DNA of 19,064 nt from an uncultured Collinsella sp. (GCA_900543505.1 UQSB01000045.1:1-19064); one strand, 5' to 3'; positions 7,249 to 15,115 are shown, counted from the first letter of the stretch. Translations and numbers: made by a program. The notes: generated by a model not told the origin, from the letters alone.

Positions 7249-7275
7249 TTTACCAGCCCTATCGGAAGGTGTTTC

Positions 7276-9192
7276 ATGGTCGCATTCGATCGCAATCCGC
7301 AAGACTTCAAGTATCTGCGCCTGCTGTCGAGACAGTTTCCCACCGAGCAATCCGCGTTTACCGAGATCATCAACCTCTCGGCCATCCTCAACCTGCCCAA
7401 AGGCACTGAGCATTTTATGAGCGACGTGCATGGCGAGTACGAAGCCTTTATGCACATCCTCAACAACTGCTCGGGCGTCGTGCGCGAGCATGTCGACGAG
7501 ATTTTTGGCGAAACGCTCTCCTTTGACGAGAAGGGCGAGCTGTGCACGCTCATCTACTACCCGCGCGAGAAGATCGAGCTGGTCCGCAGCCAGCGCGAGG
7601 ACTCGCCCACCTGGTACAAGACGATGCTTGACCAACTCATTATGGTTGCCCGCTCGCTTTCGAGCCGTTATACGCGCTCCAAGGTGCGTAAGGCCATCCC
7701 ACGCGATTACGCCTATATCATCGACGAGTTGTTGCACACGCACCCGGACGAGAACAACTATCGCGTGCGCTATCACGAGCGCATCGTGGAGTCCATCCTG
7801 GAGACCGCAAGCGCCGACGACTTTATCGAGTCGCTTGCCTCGCTCATCAAGCGCCTGGCCGTCGACCACCTGCACCTGGTGGGCGACATCTTCGACCGCG
7901 GTGGCGGCGCGGCCAAGATTATGGACCGCCTGCTCACCTACCATTCACTCGACATCCAGTGGGGCAACCACGACCTGCTGTGGATGGGCGCTGCGGCCGG
8001 TGAGCCCGCCTGCATCGCCACGGTGCTGCGCAACAACCTACGCTACGACAACTACGAGATCCTGGAGAACGACTACGGCATCTCGCTGCGTGAGCTTGTC
8101 GCCTTTGCCGATGCCACCTACACCGCCGGTGAGTCCATCACCCCGCTGATCAAGGCCATCAACGTGCTGCTCTTTAAGCTCGAGGGTCAGATTATCCAGC
8201 GCCATCCCGAGTTCGACATGACCGACCGCCTGTTACTCGACAAGATCGACCACGACACCGGCACGGTCACGCTCGCCGACGGCAGCGTGTGGCCGCTCAC
8301 GACCAACGACTTCCCCACCGTCGACCCGACGGACCCCTATACGCTCACGCCCCAGGAGCAGCACATCATCGACAAGCTCGTGTCCGAGTTTGTCACCGCC
8401 GATCACCTGCATCGCCATATCGATTTCCTCTATTCCCACGGCTTGATATACAAGGTCGCCAACGGCAACCTGCTGTTCCATGGCTGCGTGCCGCTCAACG
8501 AAGACGGCACCTTTAGCAGCATGAACTGCCTGGGCACCTGGCACGCTGGCCGCGATTATCTCGATTTTTGCGACCACATCGCCCGCCGCGCCTGGCGCGT
8601 GGGCGACCGCGACGCCCTCGACTGGATGTGGTACCTGTGGATTGGCTTTAACTCACCCGCCAGCGGACGCCTGGTGCGTACCTTTGAGCGCGCCTATATC
8701 GCCGATAAGAGCACCTGGGTCGAGCCGATGGACCCGTACTTTACGCTTACCAAGTCGCCCTCGGTCTGCGATGACATCATGCGCGAGTTTGGCGTCGTGC
8801 CCATGGCATGTTCACCGACCGGCCACATCATCAACGGCCACACGCCCGTTAAAACCACCAAGGGTGAGCAGCCCATCCGCGCCGAGGGCAAACTGCTGGT
8901 CATCGATGGCGGCTTCTGCCGCGCTTACCATCCCAAGACGGGTATCGCCGGCTATACGCTCATCTCGAGCTCGCGCGGCTGCCGCCTCAAGTCGCACCGG
9001 GCCTTTACGACGGTTGCCGAGGCACTCACGCGCAACGTGGACATCGAAAGCGAGACCAACCGTTTTGACCAAGCAGACCGTCGCCGCATGGTGAGCGACA
9101 CCGATACTGGCGCCAAGATTCGCAGCCAGATCCAGGATCTGCGCCAGCTGCTCGATGCATATAGAAACGGTGCTATCGAGGAGCGCGTCTAG
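7276..9192 (+). CDS. fbp: Fructose-1,6-bisphosphatase class III
   Basis: This is a 638-residue class III FBPase, the calcineurin-like metallophosphatase type found in Firmicutes and some Actinobacteria. It hydrolyses fructose-1,6-bisphosphate to fructose-6-phosphate for gluconeogenesis in the cytoplasm. The metal-binding motifs are all present: SDVHGEYEAF (D50, H52, E54), HLVGDIFDRGGG (about 200-210), WGNHDLLWMGAAAG (about 229-242) and GHTPVK (about 518). The N-terminal FKYLRLLSRQFPTEQSA and the length (usual about 640) match the family. GGAAGG lies 5-6 bases upstream of the ATG. It is followed by two GtrA-family genes on the same strand, 78 bases on, which may be read through. The family is known to respond to phosphoenolpyruvate, but that cannot be judged here. 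Confidence 0.95.
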   Translation: MVAFDRNPQDFKYLRLLSRQFPTEQSAFTEIINLSAILNLPKGTEHFMSDVHGEYEAFMHILNNCSGVVREHVDEIFGETLSFDEKGELCTLIYYPREKIELVRSQREDSPTWYKTMLDQLIMVARSLSSRYTRSKVRKAIPRDYAYIIDELLHTHPDENNYRVRYHERIVESILETASADDFIESLASLIKRLAVDHLHLVGDIFDRGGGAAKIMDRLLTYHSLDIQWGNHDLLWMGAAAGEPACIATVLRNNLRYDNYEILENDYGISLRELVAFADATYTAGESITPLIKAINVLLFKLEGQIIQRHPEFDMTDRLLLDKIDHDTGTVTLADGSVWPLTTNDFPTVDPTDPYTLTPQEQHIIDKLVSEFVTADHLHRHIDFLYSHGLIYKVANGNLLFHGCVPLNEDGTFSSMNCLGTWHAGRDYLDFCDHIARRAWRVGDRDALDWMWYLWIGFNSPASGRLVRTFERAYIADKSTWVEPMDPYFTLTKSPSVCDDIMREFGVVPMACSPTGHIINGHTPVKTTKGEQPIRAEGKLLVIDGGFCRAYHPKTGIAGYTLISSSRGCRLKSHRAFTTVAEALTRNVDIESETNRFDQADRRRMVSDTDTGAKIRSQIQDLRQLLDAYRNGAIEERV

Positions 9193-9270
9193 CCCCACCC
9201 GCGGGGATTGGCTAAACTTGCTGAGTTTGTCATCCCCACGGCGCCCCGGCGCCACCATAAGGCAGGTACC

Positions 9271-9666
9271 ATGCAAAAGCTCCTTGCGCAGATCATGAAG
9301 TTTGGCGTCGTCGGCGTCATTGCCACGGTCATCGACTTTGGCATTATGAATCTGCTCCACTACGGTCTGGGCCTTAACATCCTAATCGCCAACACCAGCG
9401 GCTTTATCATCTCACTCATCTTTAACTACCTCGCAAGCATGAAATACGTGTTTGCGCACAAGGAAGGCATGAGCCGCCGCCGCGAGTTCATTATCTTTGT
9501 CGTGCTGTCCGTGATCGGCCTGGCACTCAACGACGGTATCGTGTTGACACTCAACGCCGGCCTGGGGCTCGAGGCCAATATCGCCAAGATTTGCGCCACC
9601 GCGCTTGTCATGGTCTACAACTTTGTGACCCGAAAGATCTTCCTGGAAGGCGATGAGACCAAGTAA
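9271..9666 (+). CDS. GtrA-family membrane protein (copy 1)
   Basis: This 131-residue GtrA-like protein has four predicted membrane spans. Members are implicated in moving or using lipid-linked sugars during wall polysaccharide or O-antigen glycosylation. The start MQKLLAQIMKFGVVGV matches the family's usual N-terminal FxxVGxxxTxxDFxxxxLL pattern, here KFGVVGVIATVIDFGIMNLL. FNYLASMKYVF and NFVTRKIFLEG at the ends of spans 2 and 4 are also typical. AAGGCAGGT precedes the ATG at 9271. A longer frame opening at 9208 would add a charged segment without a ribosome site and is not supported. It is paralogous to the next gene (shared EGMSR-REF and LSVIGL-LND). Confidence 0.85.
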   Translation: MQKLLAQIMKFGVVGVIATVIDFGIMNLLHYGLGLNILIANTSGFIISLIFNYLASMKYVFAHKEGMSRRREFIIFVVLSVIGLALNDGIVLTLNAGLGLEANIAKICATALVMVYNFVTRKIFLEGDETK

Positions 9667-9686
9667 CTCGCAACCTTACAGCTTTA

Positions 9687-9787
9687 CAATGCCCACGGAT
9701 GACGCGCGTCGTGCGCTGTGTTGTTCGTGGGCATTGCTCGTTTACGGGCAAATTTTCAACGTTTGCGGATTAGCTCTTGAAAATTTG
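9687..9787 (+). other. Hairpin-rich spacer between the two gtrA-like genes
   Basis: CAATGCCCACG (9687-9697) pairs perfectly with CGTGGGCATTG (9726-9736), 11 bp. Its loop contains the self-complementary GACGCGCGTC. CAAATTTTCAA (9749-9759) pairs with TTGAAAATTTG (9777-9787), 11 bp. GCAAGG/CCTTGC further right forms a 6-bp stem. A TATAGT at 9797-9802 resembles a -10, but its best -35 (TTGAAA, 9777-9782) is only 14 bases away. The first hairpin may terminate copy 1 although it lacks a clear T-run. Confidence 0.5.
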
Positions 9788-9884
9788 GCGAGTTCGTATA
9801 GTTCTTGGCAAGGACCTTACGTTTCCCTTGCAAAAGCTCTAAAGTATCCTCTGCTCGATTCATCAACGCATTGGATGTGATTAC

Positions 9885-10292
9885 GTGCGCAAGGCACTGG
9901 CACAACCTCATACCAAGCAGTTCCTCAAGTTCGCTGTCGTGGGTCTTGTCTCCTTTGGCATCGACTGGGGTATGCTCATTGCGCTCGTCGAGCTGTTTCA
10001 CCTCGACTTTTTGATGAGCACCACGATCTCGTTTACCACGTCCGTCGTAGTTAACTACTGGCTCAGCATGAAGTACGTGTTCGACCATCGCGAGGGCATG
10101 AGCCGCAAGCGCGAGTTCACGATCTTCACCATCCTGTCGGTGATCGGCCTGGGCCTCAACGACCTATACATGTTTGTGGGCGTCACGTTTTTGAGCATCG
10201 GCTACCAGGCCATGAAGGCCATCGCCACGTTCTTGGTCACCTGGTACAACTACTTTAGCCGCCGTTTCTTCCTCGAGGGCGCACGGTCGTAG
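9885..10292 (+). CDS. GtrA-family membrane protein (copy 2)
   Basis: This is a 135-residue, four-span GtrA-like protein. QFLKFAVVGLVSFGIDWGMLIALV is the family's N-terminal signature (shown in part), with NYWLSMKYVFDH and NYFSRRFFLEG at the usual places. The start is GTG at 9885, because no ATG is available before the first membrane span. The ribosome site is weak. The gene follows copy 1 by 218 bases and has its own strong terminator. The close resemblance to copy 1 points to tandem duplication. The substrate cannot be deduced, because no glycosyltransferase gene is adjacent in this window. Confidence 0.85.
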   Translation: MRKALAQPHTKQFLKFAVVGLVSFGIDWGMLIALVELFHLDFLMSTTISFTTSVVVNYWLSMKYVFDHREGMSRKREFTIFTILSVIGLGLNDLYMFVGVTFLSIGYQAMKAIATFLVTWYNYFSRRFFLEGARS

Positions 10293-10318
10293 TCGATTCA
10301 TTATTAGCTTGAATGTAT

Positions 10319-10355
10319 AACCGGTTGGAATTCCCGTTCCAACCGGTTTTTGTTT
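10319..10355 (+). terminator. Rho-independent terminator after gtrA copy 2
   Basis: The 12-bp perfect stem AACCGGTTGGAA (10319-10330) pairs with TTCCAACCGGTT (10337-10348) around a 6-base loop, then TTTGTTT. Confidence 0.92.
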
Positions 10356-10390
10356 GCCGAGAGGCCCGGCGACCCGGTCTCATTCGCATG

Positions 10391-10428
10391 AAAAACGGGC
10401 GGCCCGGATGTTTGTCCGAACCGCCCGT
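10391..10428 (-). terminator. Terminator of the riboswitch-controlled DUF4430 operon
   Basis: On the minus strand ACGGGCGG (10428-10421) pairs with CCGCCCGT (10402-10395), with an inner CGGA/TCCG stem, followed by TTTT. It lies 22 bases beyond the stop of the DUF4430 gene and faces the plus-strand terminator at 10319. Confidence 0.85.
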
Positions 10429-10450
10429 CTGGCGCGCTATGTCGAAGCCT

Positions 10451-11338
10451 CTAGCCTGTAACGTAATACCAGACCACGTTGTCGCCGTTGGAGAGAACGT
10501 AGTTGCTGCAGGCCGTCATGGGCGTTGTGCCGTTGACGGAGTACATCCAGCCGCTCGTGCCGCCGTACTGTTTCTCGGCCAAACCACCAATCGCGGAGAC
10601 ATACGTGCCGTACGACGAGCCATGTGCGTTGACAGAAAGGCCCAGCGCGCACAGGGCATCGTAGACGGTAGCGCCTTCGTTAAAGGTAAAGGTGCCACCA
10701 GAAGACACAGGATTGCCCACAGCGCTCGATGTGACCGAAACCGTCACTGTTATGTAGCTGGACTCCTGCGAGCCGCTCTGGCCGCCCGAGGAGGCGTTTC
10801 CACCATTAGAGGATGAGGCTCCATCAGACGACTGGCCACCGCCAGACGCATTGGAAGTATCACCGACTCCCGTATTTTGGGCAGCGGATTTATCGCCAGA
10901 CTTCTTGCCGTCCTGACCATCGGACTTCTTGCTATCCGAGCTTTTATCCGATTCCTTGTCCGAAGACTCGGAATCGTCCTTGCCGTCGTTCGAACCCTTG
11001 GACTCGTCTTTTGCATCATTCGATGACTTGGAGTCCTCGGAACTGGCCTCGCCCGAAGCCATAGTCGAGCCAGACGCCTTGGTGTCCTTGGTGACGACGC
11101 TCTCCCCCGTCACGGCCTGAATGATCCAGTCGATGGACCAGGCGCCGCTCTCGGAAGGATGGACGAAGCCCAGCGAGACGACGATCAGAATGGTGCACGC
11201 GGCAGTCAAAACGCCAAGGAGCGCCTTGCGACGAGGGGCGGACGCCGCCGAAGCGGCGCCCTGTTGCTTTGTATCGTCGAACTGAATGAACGAGGAATCT
11301 GGTTGCTTGGGGTCAGCGTCCTTGGATTTATTGGACAC
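10451..11338 (-). CDS. Membrane-anchored DUF4430 (transcobalamin-like) protein
   Basis: This is a 295-residue protein with a basic cytoplasmic N-terminus, an RRK-flanked transmembrane helix (about residues 36-60, LLGVLTAACTILIVVSLGF) and a long Ser/Asp/Lys/Gly stalk (about 85-190). The final domain (about 195-295) ends in TSGWMYSVNGTTPM and LSNGDNVVWYYVTG. That ending is the hallmark of DUF4430, a fold also found as the C-terminal domain of transcobalamin and intrinsic factor. The domain is exposed outside the cell. The gene follows the large DUF4430 protein by nine bases or fewer: TAG of the first gene abuts GTG at 11347, and GTG at 11338 has the better AGGTGAGG site and is preferred. Both share the upstream cobalamin riboswitch, so a role in corrinoid binding or hand-off is likely, though not proven. 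Two cysteines in the domain (ALCALG, MTACSNY) could form a disulfide. Confidence 0.85.
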   Translation of the reverse strand: MSNKSKDADPKQPDSSFIQFDDTKQQGAASAASAPRRKALLGVLTAACTILIVVSLGFVHPSESGAWSIDWIIQAVTGESVVTKDTKASGSTMASGEASSEDSKSSNDAKDESKGSNDGKDDSESSDKESDKSSDSKKSDGQDGKKSGDKSAAQNTGVGDTSNASGGGQSSDGASSSNGGNASSGGQSGSQESSYITVTVSVTSSAVGNPVSSGGTFTFNEGATVYDALCALGLSVNAHGSSYGTYVSAIGGLAEKQYGGTSGWMYSVNGTTPMTACSNYVLSNGDNVVWYYVTG

Positions 11339-11347
11339 AGCCCTCAC

Positions 11348-14300
11348 CTACCGACGTTTGGTGAACACGAACACGCCGACGATGGCGAGACCGACGACGC
11401 CGGCGGCAACGCCAACAATGGCGAGCGGGTTGGTGCCAGCCTCCTGCTCGGAGGCACTAGAGGACTTCTTAGCAGTGGTCGTGGAAGCAGCACCCGTATC
11501 GGACTTGGATTCGGACTTCTTGTCGGACTTGCTGTCCTTCTTGTCAGACTTCTTGTCAGACTTCTTCTCGTCCTTCTTATCGGACTTATCGGTGTCCTTC
11601 TTGTCGGACTTGTTGTCCTTGGTCTCGGTCTTGGTCGACACCGTCGTCTTGGTCGTCGGCTTATGACCCGGGGCGATAGCGCCGCCCTTCGAGCCGGAGC
11701 CAGAACCCGCGCCAGCGCCAGCGCCGGAACCAGTACCGGTACCAGAACCGCTACCGCCGTTGGAACCAGCACCGCCATTACCGCCAGGGTTAACGGCATT
11801 CTTGGTCCACTTGGCATACAACGTCAGGTCGGCCGTCACCGGCGTGCTAAAGTCATACGCCTGCGTGCAAGCCTCATCGGTATACCAACCGCCGAAAGTG
11901 TAGCCATCGCGCGTCGGATCGGCCGGCTTGACCAACTTGCCGTCGGCCGTAGTCTGGAAGTCGACCTTAGAACCCTCGCCAGTCTCAAACGAGACCTTAA
12001 CGCCACCACTCAGCTTGAAAAGCGTGCCGGAATCGTTGATGTAGTAGAGGTTACCCTTGGCATCGCAGGCAATCGGCGAGTCACAGTAATTGTTGTGTCC
12101 CGCTGCGCTAAACGCACCGGTCGCCTGCGCGTCACCCATCTTGTAGCGATACACGCCACCGCCCGAGGTGTAGCTCACATAGTCGGAAGTCGCACCATAG
12201 TTGACAGTGAAATAAACGTACGCGTCATCCGCCTGGACACTCACGAGCGGTGCGCCCTTGATGCCACCGGCAGGAAGCACGGAGCCATCGGCAGACGAAA
12301 CCAACGTCGTAGCAAAGTCATTATCAAGGTCGACAATCGCCAGCGCCGAACCGCCAGAAACCTCGCCACCGACAATTAGCTTATTGCCATACAGCGTGGG
12401 CATGCAGGCACAACCCGTAAGACCAAGATCGATGACGCGTTCTTCGGAAATGCGCGAAGAGGCCCTTGCGTTTGCGTCTGACAGTGCCAGCACGTGGAGC
12501 TTGCCGTCACGCGAGATCACATAGGCATGCTTGCCGTCTTTGGACAGTACACAGCCGGAGTTGACGATGGCACCAACCGAAACGCTGCCGAGCACATCAC
12601 CCGTCGACTTGCTAAGCATCTCAACGGTACCCGCACTCGTCGGAACCAGAATATAGCCGTCGCCCACTGTAGCGCTCGTCCAGTAGTAGCCCTCATCAGC
12701 ATTAACATGCTGCCAAGAAACAGCGCCGGTCAGTATATTAATACGCGTCAGGTGACCGTTATTGTACGTACTCGTTCCATAGTCGACATCAACGGTGCCA
12801 ACGTAGAGATAGTTGCCATCGACCGTCAGCTGGGAATTTGACTGGGCAGATTTGCTCACAGAGTCAGTGACCCAAACCGTCGTCAGCGTATCGGCCGTCA
12901 GAGCCTGGACCGCACCGCCGTCGAGCGGGACGATGACCAAGCCTTTCGTATAAATCGGACGCGTGGTGTAGCCAATCGCAGTCTGAAGGTTCGACTCGGC
13001 AAGCACCTTGCCCGACTCGGCGTCGATCTTAAGCAAACGCTTGTTCACGGCAAGGTAAACGTTGCCGTTCACGACAATAGGCTCACTCGCATTGGGATAC
13101 GTGGCACCCGAGTAGGCCCTCCAATCGAACGTCCAAGAGCTTGCCAGCGCGCCCGTAGGCGTGGACACGTTCTTGACCACCGCATTGGAATTGCCACTCC
13201 AGTCGGCTTTCCAATCGGTCGGGCGCGAAGCGCTCGGATCGACTACGACTTCATCGGGATTAGGAACGGTGTCGCCAGGGGCGTAAGCCCAGACGATTTT
13301 GTCGCCCGACTTGAGCACGTAATCGCTATCGAGCTGAGGCCCGGGAACGCCGTTGACAAAGAACGACCATGCACCCGACAGCTCGGTGCCATCAAGCGGG
13401 GAGACAAGACTATGAACACCCCAATAACCAAATTGGTCGTACATCTTGGACTCAATGCCAATGGCATCGAAGTAGGCAGCGGAAGCGTCCTTGATCGTCG
13501 TGCCCTCGACAAACACCTGCGTCGAAGGATCGGTCCAGCGCTGCGCCTTCTCATCCTTCTTACCGATGATCTCCATTGAAACGGAAACCTGGCCGGGCAT
13601 GGTTCCATCAAAGCCATAGACCCAGGTAACCTTGTCCCCGGCCTTGAGTGTGTAATTGCCCGCGCCGACATTGGCCGCCTGACCGTTAACGAAGAACTGC
13701 CAGAATTTCCAAGTGTTTTCGTTAACTGTCTCGCTCGAAAGCGTCACGGTCTTGTTGAACGGTGAAGTCAGCGACTCGAGATACCAGCCGTACGTGCCTT
13801 TCCCCGTTTTGGCGCCAATGCCGGCCTTTTTAAAGGCCTGCTCGGAAAGATCAGCAGCGGTCGTGCCCTCTTCCACCAAAGCTGTCGTGGGCTGCGCCCA
13901 TGTCTGCTGAGCGCCCGAGGCGTCCTGGCCGACAACGGTGCAGCTAACGGAAATCTGATTGGCGGGCGCGGGGTCACCGTACTTCGAGTAGCACCAGACG
14001 ACGGAGTCGCCGTCCTTGAGCGTGTAGCCGCCGGCGCCGACCGCGGAGACGCTGCCGTTGACGAACAGCTGCCAGTGTGCGCCGGTCGCCGGGTCGTAGG
14101 CGAGCGTGCGGCCCGCGTCGAAGGGCGACGTGATCGAGTTGAGCGCCCAGCCCCAGGAGCCGTTGGGGTCGTAGTCGGCCTTGAGGCCGGCCTGCCTGAA
14201 GAGCTGCTCGGAGAGGTCGGCCGCGGTCGAGCCCTCCTTCAGAGCGATCTGCTGCGCGGCGGCCCAGGTCTGCTGGGCGCCCTTGGCGTCGGTGCCGACG

Positions 14301-14842
14301 ACGGAGCACGTGGCCGCGACCTCTTGGCTTGCGGCTTCGGTAGGCTGAGATTCAGCCTCATCGGAAGCGGCTACAACACTTTTGACGTTCTGTTCGGATG
14401 AATCCGGCGAAGCAGTAGAAGCCTCGACTGCGGCAGAATCGTCCGATGCTACGCCGTTGCTATCTGCGGCATTCGCCGAAGCGCCATCGTTAACCGACGC
14501 ATCGCTCGCGTTAGAGCCGGTTTCAGAAACGACACCGTCGGCAGCACCGTCCGCGGCACCCGTGCCCTCGCCCGGCGTCGCAGCCTGAGCCACAGCCTCG
14601 GCAATGCCCTCGGCGCCCTCGGCCCACAGCTGAGCCGGCGTGGTGCCAAAGGCCATCGCGAAGGCCAGGAATGCCACCAGGCCGCGCTTGGCTACGCCGC
14701 ATGCAATCGCGCCACGGCGATGCAACGAGGCGCGCTCGCGCTCGTCCTCAAACATATCCATTTGTCCCCCATTGTCTGTACTTGGAGCGTTGCCTTGAGG
14801 CTGCCCCACGTCATCGCGCATGTTGCGCTCGAGTTCCCCCAT
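11348..14842 (-). CDS. Large surface protein: three DUF4430 domains plus beta-propeller
   Basis: This is a 1164-residue exported protein. A long basic N-region and hydrophobic core GLVAFLAFAMAFG lead to a likely signal cleavage near AQLWA. An Ala/Ser/Asp-rich spacer follows (to about 175). Three DUF4430-like domains lie at about 177-287, 299-407 and 417-519, each ending in the motif (Q/S)xFVNG ... Y(T/V)LKxGDxxxW. A PQQ-type beta-propeller of about eight repeats covers about 569-944 (for example NVYLAVNKRLLKIDAESGKV and NLYYINDSGTLFKLSGG). An InlB-type B-repeat lies at about 946-1014 (GYTFGGWYTDEAC, LTLYAKWTKN). A Gly/Ser then Lys/Asp/Ser stalk and one membrane helix ending in FVFTKRR close it, with no LPXTG. 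The start at 14842 has AAGGGGG upstream; ATG 14761 (GGGGG site) is an alternative. A cobalamin riboswitch precedes it, pointing to surface corrinoid capture; the ligand is inference. Confidence 0.88.
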   Translation of the reverse strand: MGELERNMRDDVGQPQGNAPSTDNGGQMDMFEDERERASLHRRGAIACGVAKRGLVAFLAFAMAFGTTPAQLWAEGAEGIAEAVAQAATPGEGTGAADGAADGVVSETGSNASDASVNDGASANAADSNGVASDDSAAVEASTASPDSSEQNVKSVVAASDEAESQPTEAASQEVAATCSVVGTDAKGAQQTWAAAQQIALKEGSTAADLSEQLFRQAGLKADYDPNGSWGWALNSITSPFDAGRTLAYDPATGAHWQLFVNGSVSAVGAGGYTLKDGDSVVWCYSKYGDPAPANQISVSCTVVGQDASGAQQTWAQPTTALVEEGTTAADLSEQAFKKAGIGAKTGKGTYGWYLESLTSPFNKTVTLSSETVNENTWKFWQFFVNGQAANVGAGNYTLKAGDKVTWVYGFDGTMPGQVSVSMEIIGKKDEKAQRWTDPSTQVFVEGTTIKDASAAYFDAIGIESKMYDQFGYWGVHSLVSPLDGTELSGAWSFFVNGVPGPQLDSDYVLKSGDKIVWAYAPGDTVPNPDEVVVDPSASRPTDWKADWSGNSNAVVKNVSTPTGALASSWTFDWRAYSGATYPNASEPIVVNGNVYLAVNKRLLKIDAESGKVLAESNLQTAIGYTTRPIYTKGLVIVPLDGGAVQALTADTLTTVWVTDSVSKSAQSNSQLTVDGNYLYVGTVDVDYGTSTYNNGHLTRINILTGAVSWQHVNADEGYYWTSATVGDGYILVPTSAGTVEMLSKSTGDVLGSVSVGAIVNSGCVLSKDGKHAYVISRDGKLHVLALSDANARASSRISEERVIDLGLTGCACMPTLYGNKLIVGGEVSGGSALAIVDLDNDFATTLVSSADGSVLPAGGIKGAPLVSVQADDAYVYFTVNYGATSDYVSYTSGGGVYRYKMGDAQATGAFSAAGHNNYCDSPIACDAKGNLYYINDSGTLFKLSGGVKVSFETGEGSKVDFQTTADGKLVKPADPTRDGYTFGGWYTDEACTQAYDFSTPVTADLTLYAKWTKNAVNPGGNGGAGSNGGSGSGTGTGSGAGAGAGSGSGSKGGAIAPGHKPTTKTTVSTKTETKDNKSDKKDTDKSDKKDEKKSDKKSDKKDSKSDKKSESKSDTGAASTTTAKKSSSASEQEAGTNPLAIVGVAAGVVGLAIVGVFVFTKRR
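11499..11620 (-). repeat. Low-complexity tandem repeat encoding the Lys/Asp/Ser stalk
   Basis: Irregular repeats of a 9-15 base unit around TCGGACTT and GTCCTTCTTGTC (plus strand) encode repeating KSDKKD blocks just before the C-terminal anchor. This is the wall-spanning stalk. Slippage could make its length vary between strains. Confidence 0.7.
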
Positions 14843-14899
14843 CGGGGTCCCCCTTCCCTCCAGAGCCCTATGCACACCGGCGGCATACGCCGCAGCCGC

Positions 14900-15072
14900 A
14901 CGCAAGATGGGAGGCGATCCGACTTAACCTTAACGACTCGGGCGCGCCGTCCGATCTGCGACGCGAACATCCCGAGCCAAGAGGAATTACGGTTACTGGT
15001 ACAGCCGGGGACTTGCACCCCGATTCTCCCAAACGCGCAGGAAAACCGCGCATTCGTGCGTCTCCGCACCAC
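14900..15072 (-). ncRNA. Cobalamin (B12) riboswitch
   Basis: On the minus strand the core reads GGGAGAATCGGGGTGCAAG then TCCCCGGCTGTACCAGTAAC and CGTAA (15034-14990). This matches the Cbl riboswitch J3/P5/P6 core (GGGAA-xCGGTG-xAAxxCCGG-xGCTGxxCC-xGxAACxGTAA). Further on, AGTCGGATCGCCTCCC (about 14924-14909) corresponds to the 3' consensus AGTCxGGATxCCTGCC. The 5' part GGTGCGGAGACGCAC forms the early stem. The L5 loop GCAAG (15016-15012) is complementary to CTTGC (14906-14902), a candidate kissing loop. No U-run terminator lies between it and the ATG at 14842, so translational control is likely. With bound cobalamin, expression of the two DUF4430 genes should fall. Confidence 0.9.
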
Positions 15073-15086
15073 CATCTAGGCCATCG

Positions 15087-15115
15087 ATTATTACCGTCAA
15101 AATGGTATCACGCAA
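15087..15115 (-). promoter_or_regulatory. Promoter of the riboswitch operon
   Basis: On the minus strand TTGCGT (15115-15110) and AATAAT (15092-15087) are separated by 17 bases. Transcription would start near 15080, at the first stem of the riboswitch. TTGACG at about 15105-15100 with TAGATG 16 bases on is a weaker alternative. Confidence 0.45.

Larger units (their letters stand above)
6956..7275. other. Divergent intergenic region between degV and fbp
   Basis: These 320 bases hold no credible gene. The stretch is richer in A+T than its neighbours. It contains the degV ribosome site and an extended -10 on the left, and a 10-bp dyad near the fbp start on the right. I saw no tRNA or known riboswitch in the middle (about 7020-7200). 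Confidence 0.6.

Noticed and set aside
11499..11620. Repeats considered as a CRISPR array or satellite
   Set aside because: Units are irregular, in frame and encode the KSDKKD stalk; no constant repeat with unique spacers.
11159..12379. Plus-strand open frame of 406 codons opposite the surface protein genes
   Set aside because: Low-complexity Leu/Val/Arg translation mirroring the Ser/Lys/Asp stalks; no ribosome site or family.
14843..14905. TTG start at 14905 for the large surface protein
   Set aside because: It lies inside the 3' end of the cobalamin riboswitch and lacks a ribosome site.
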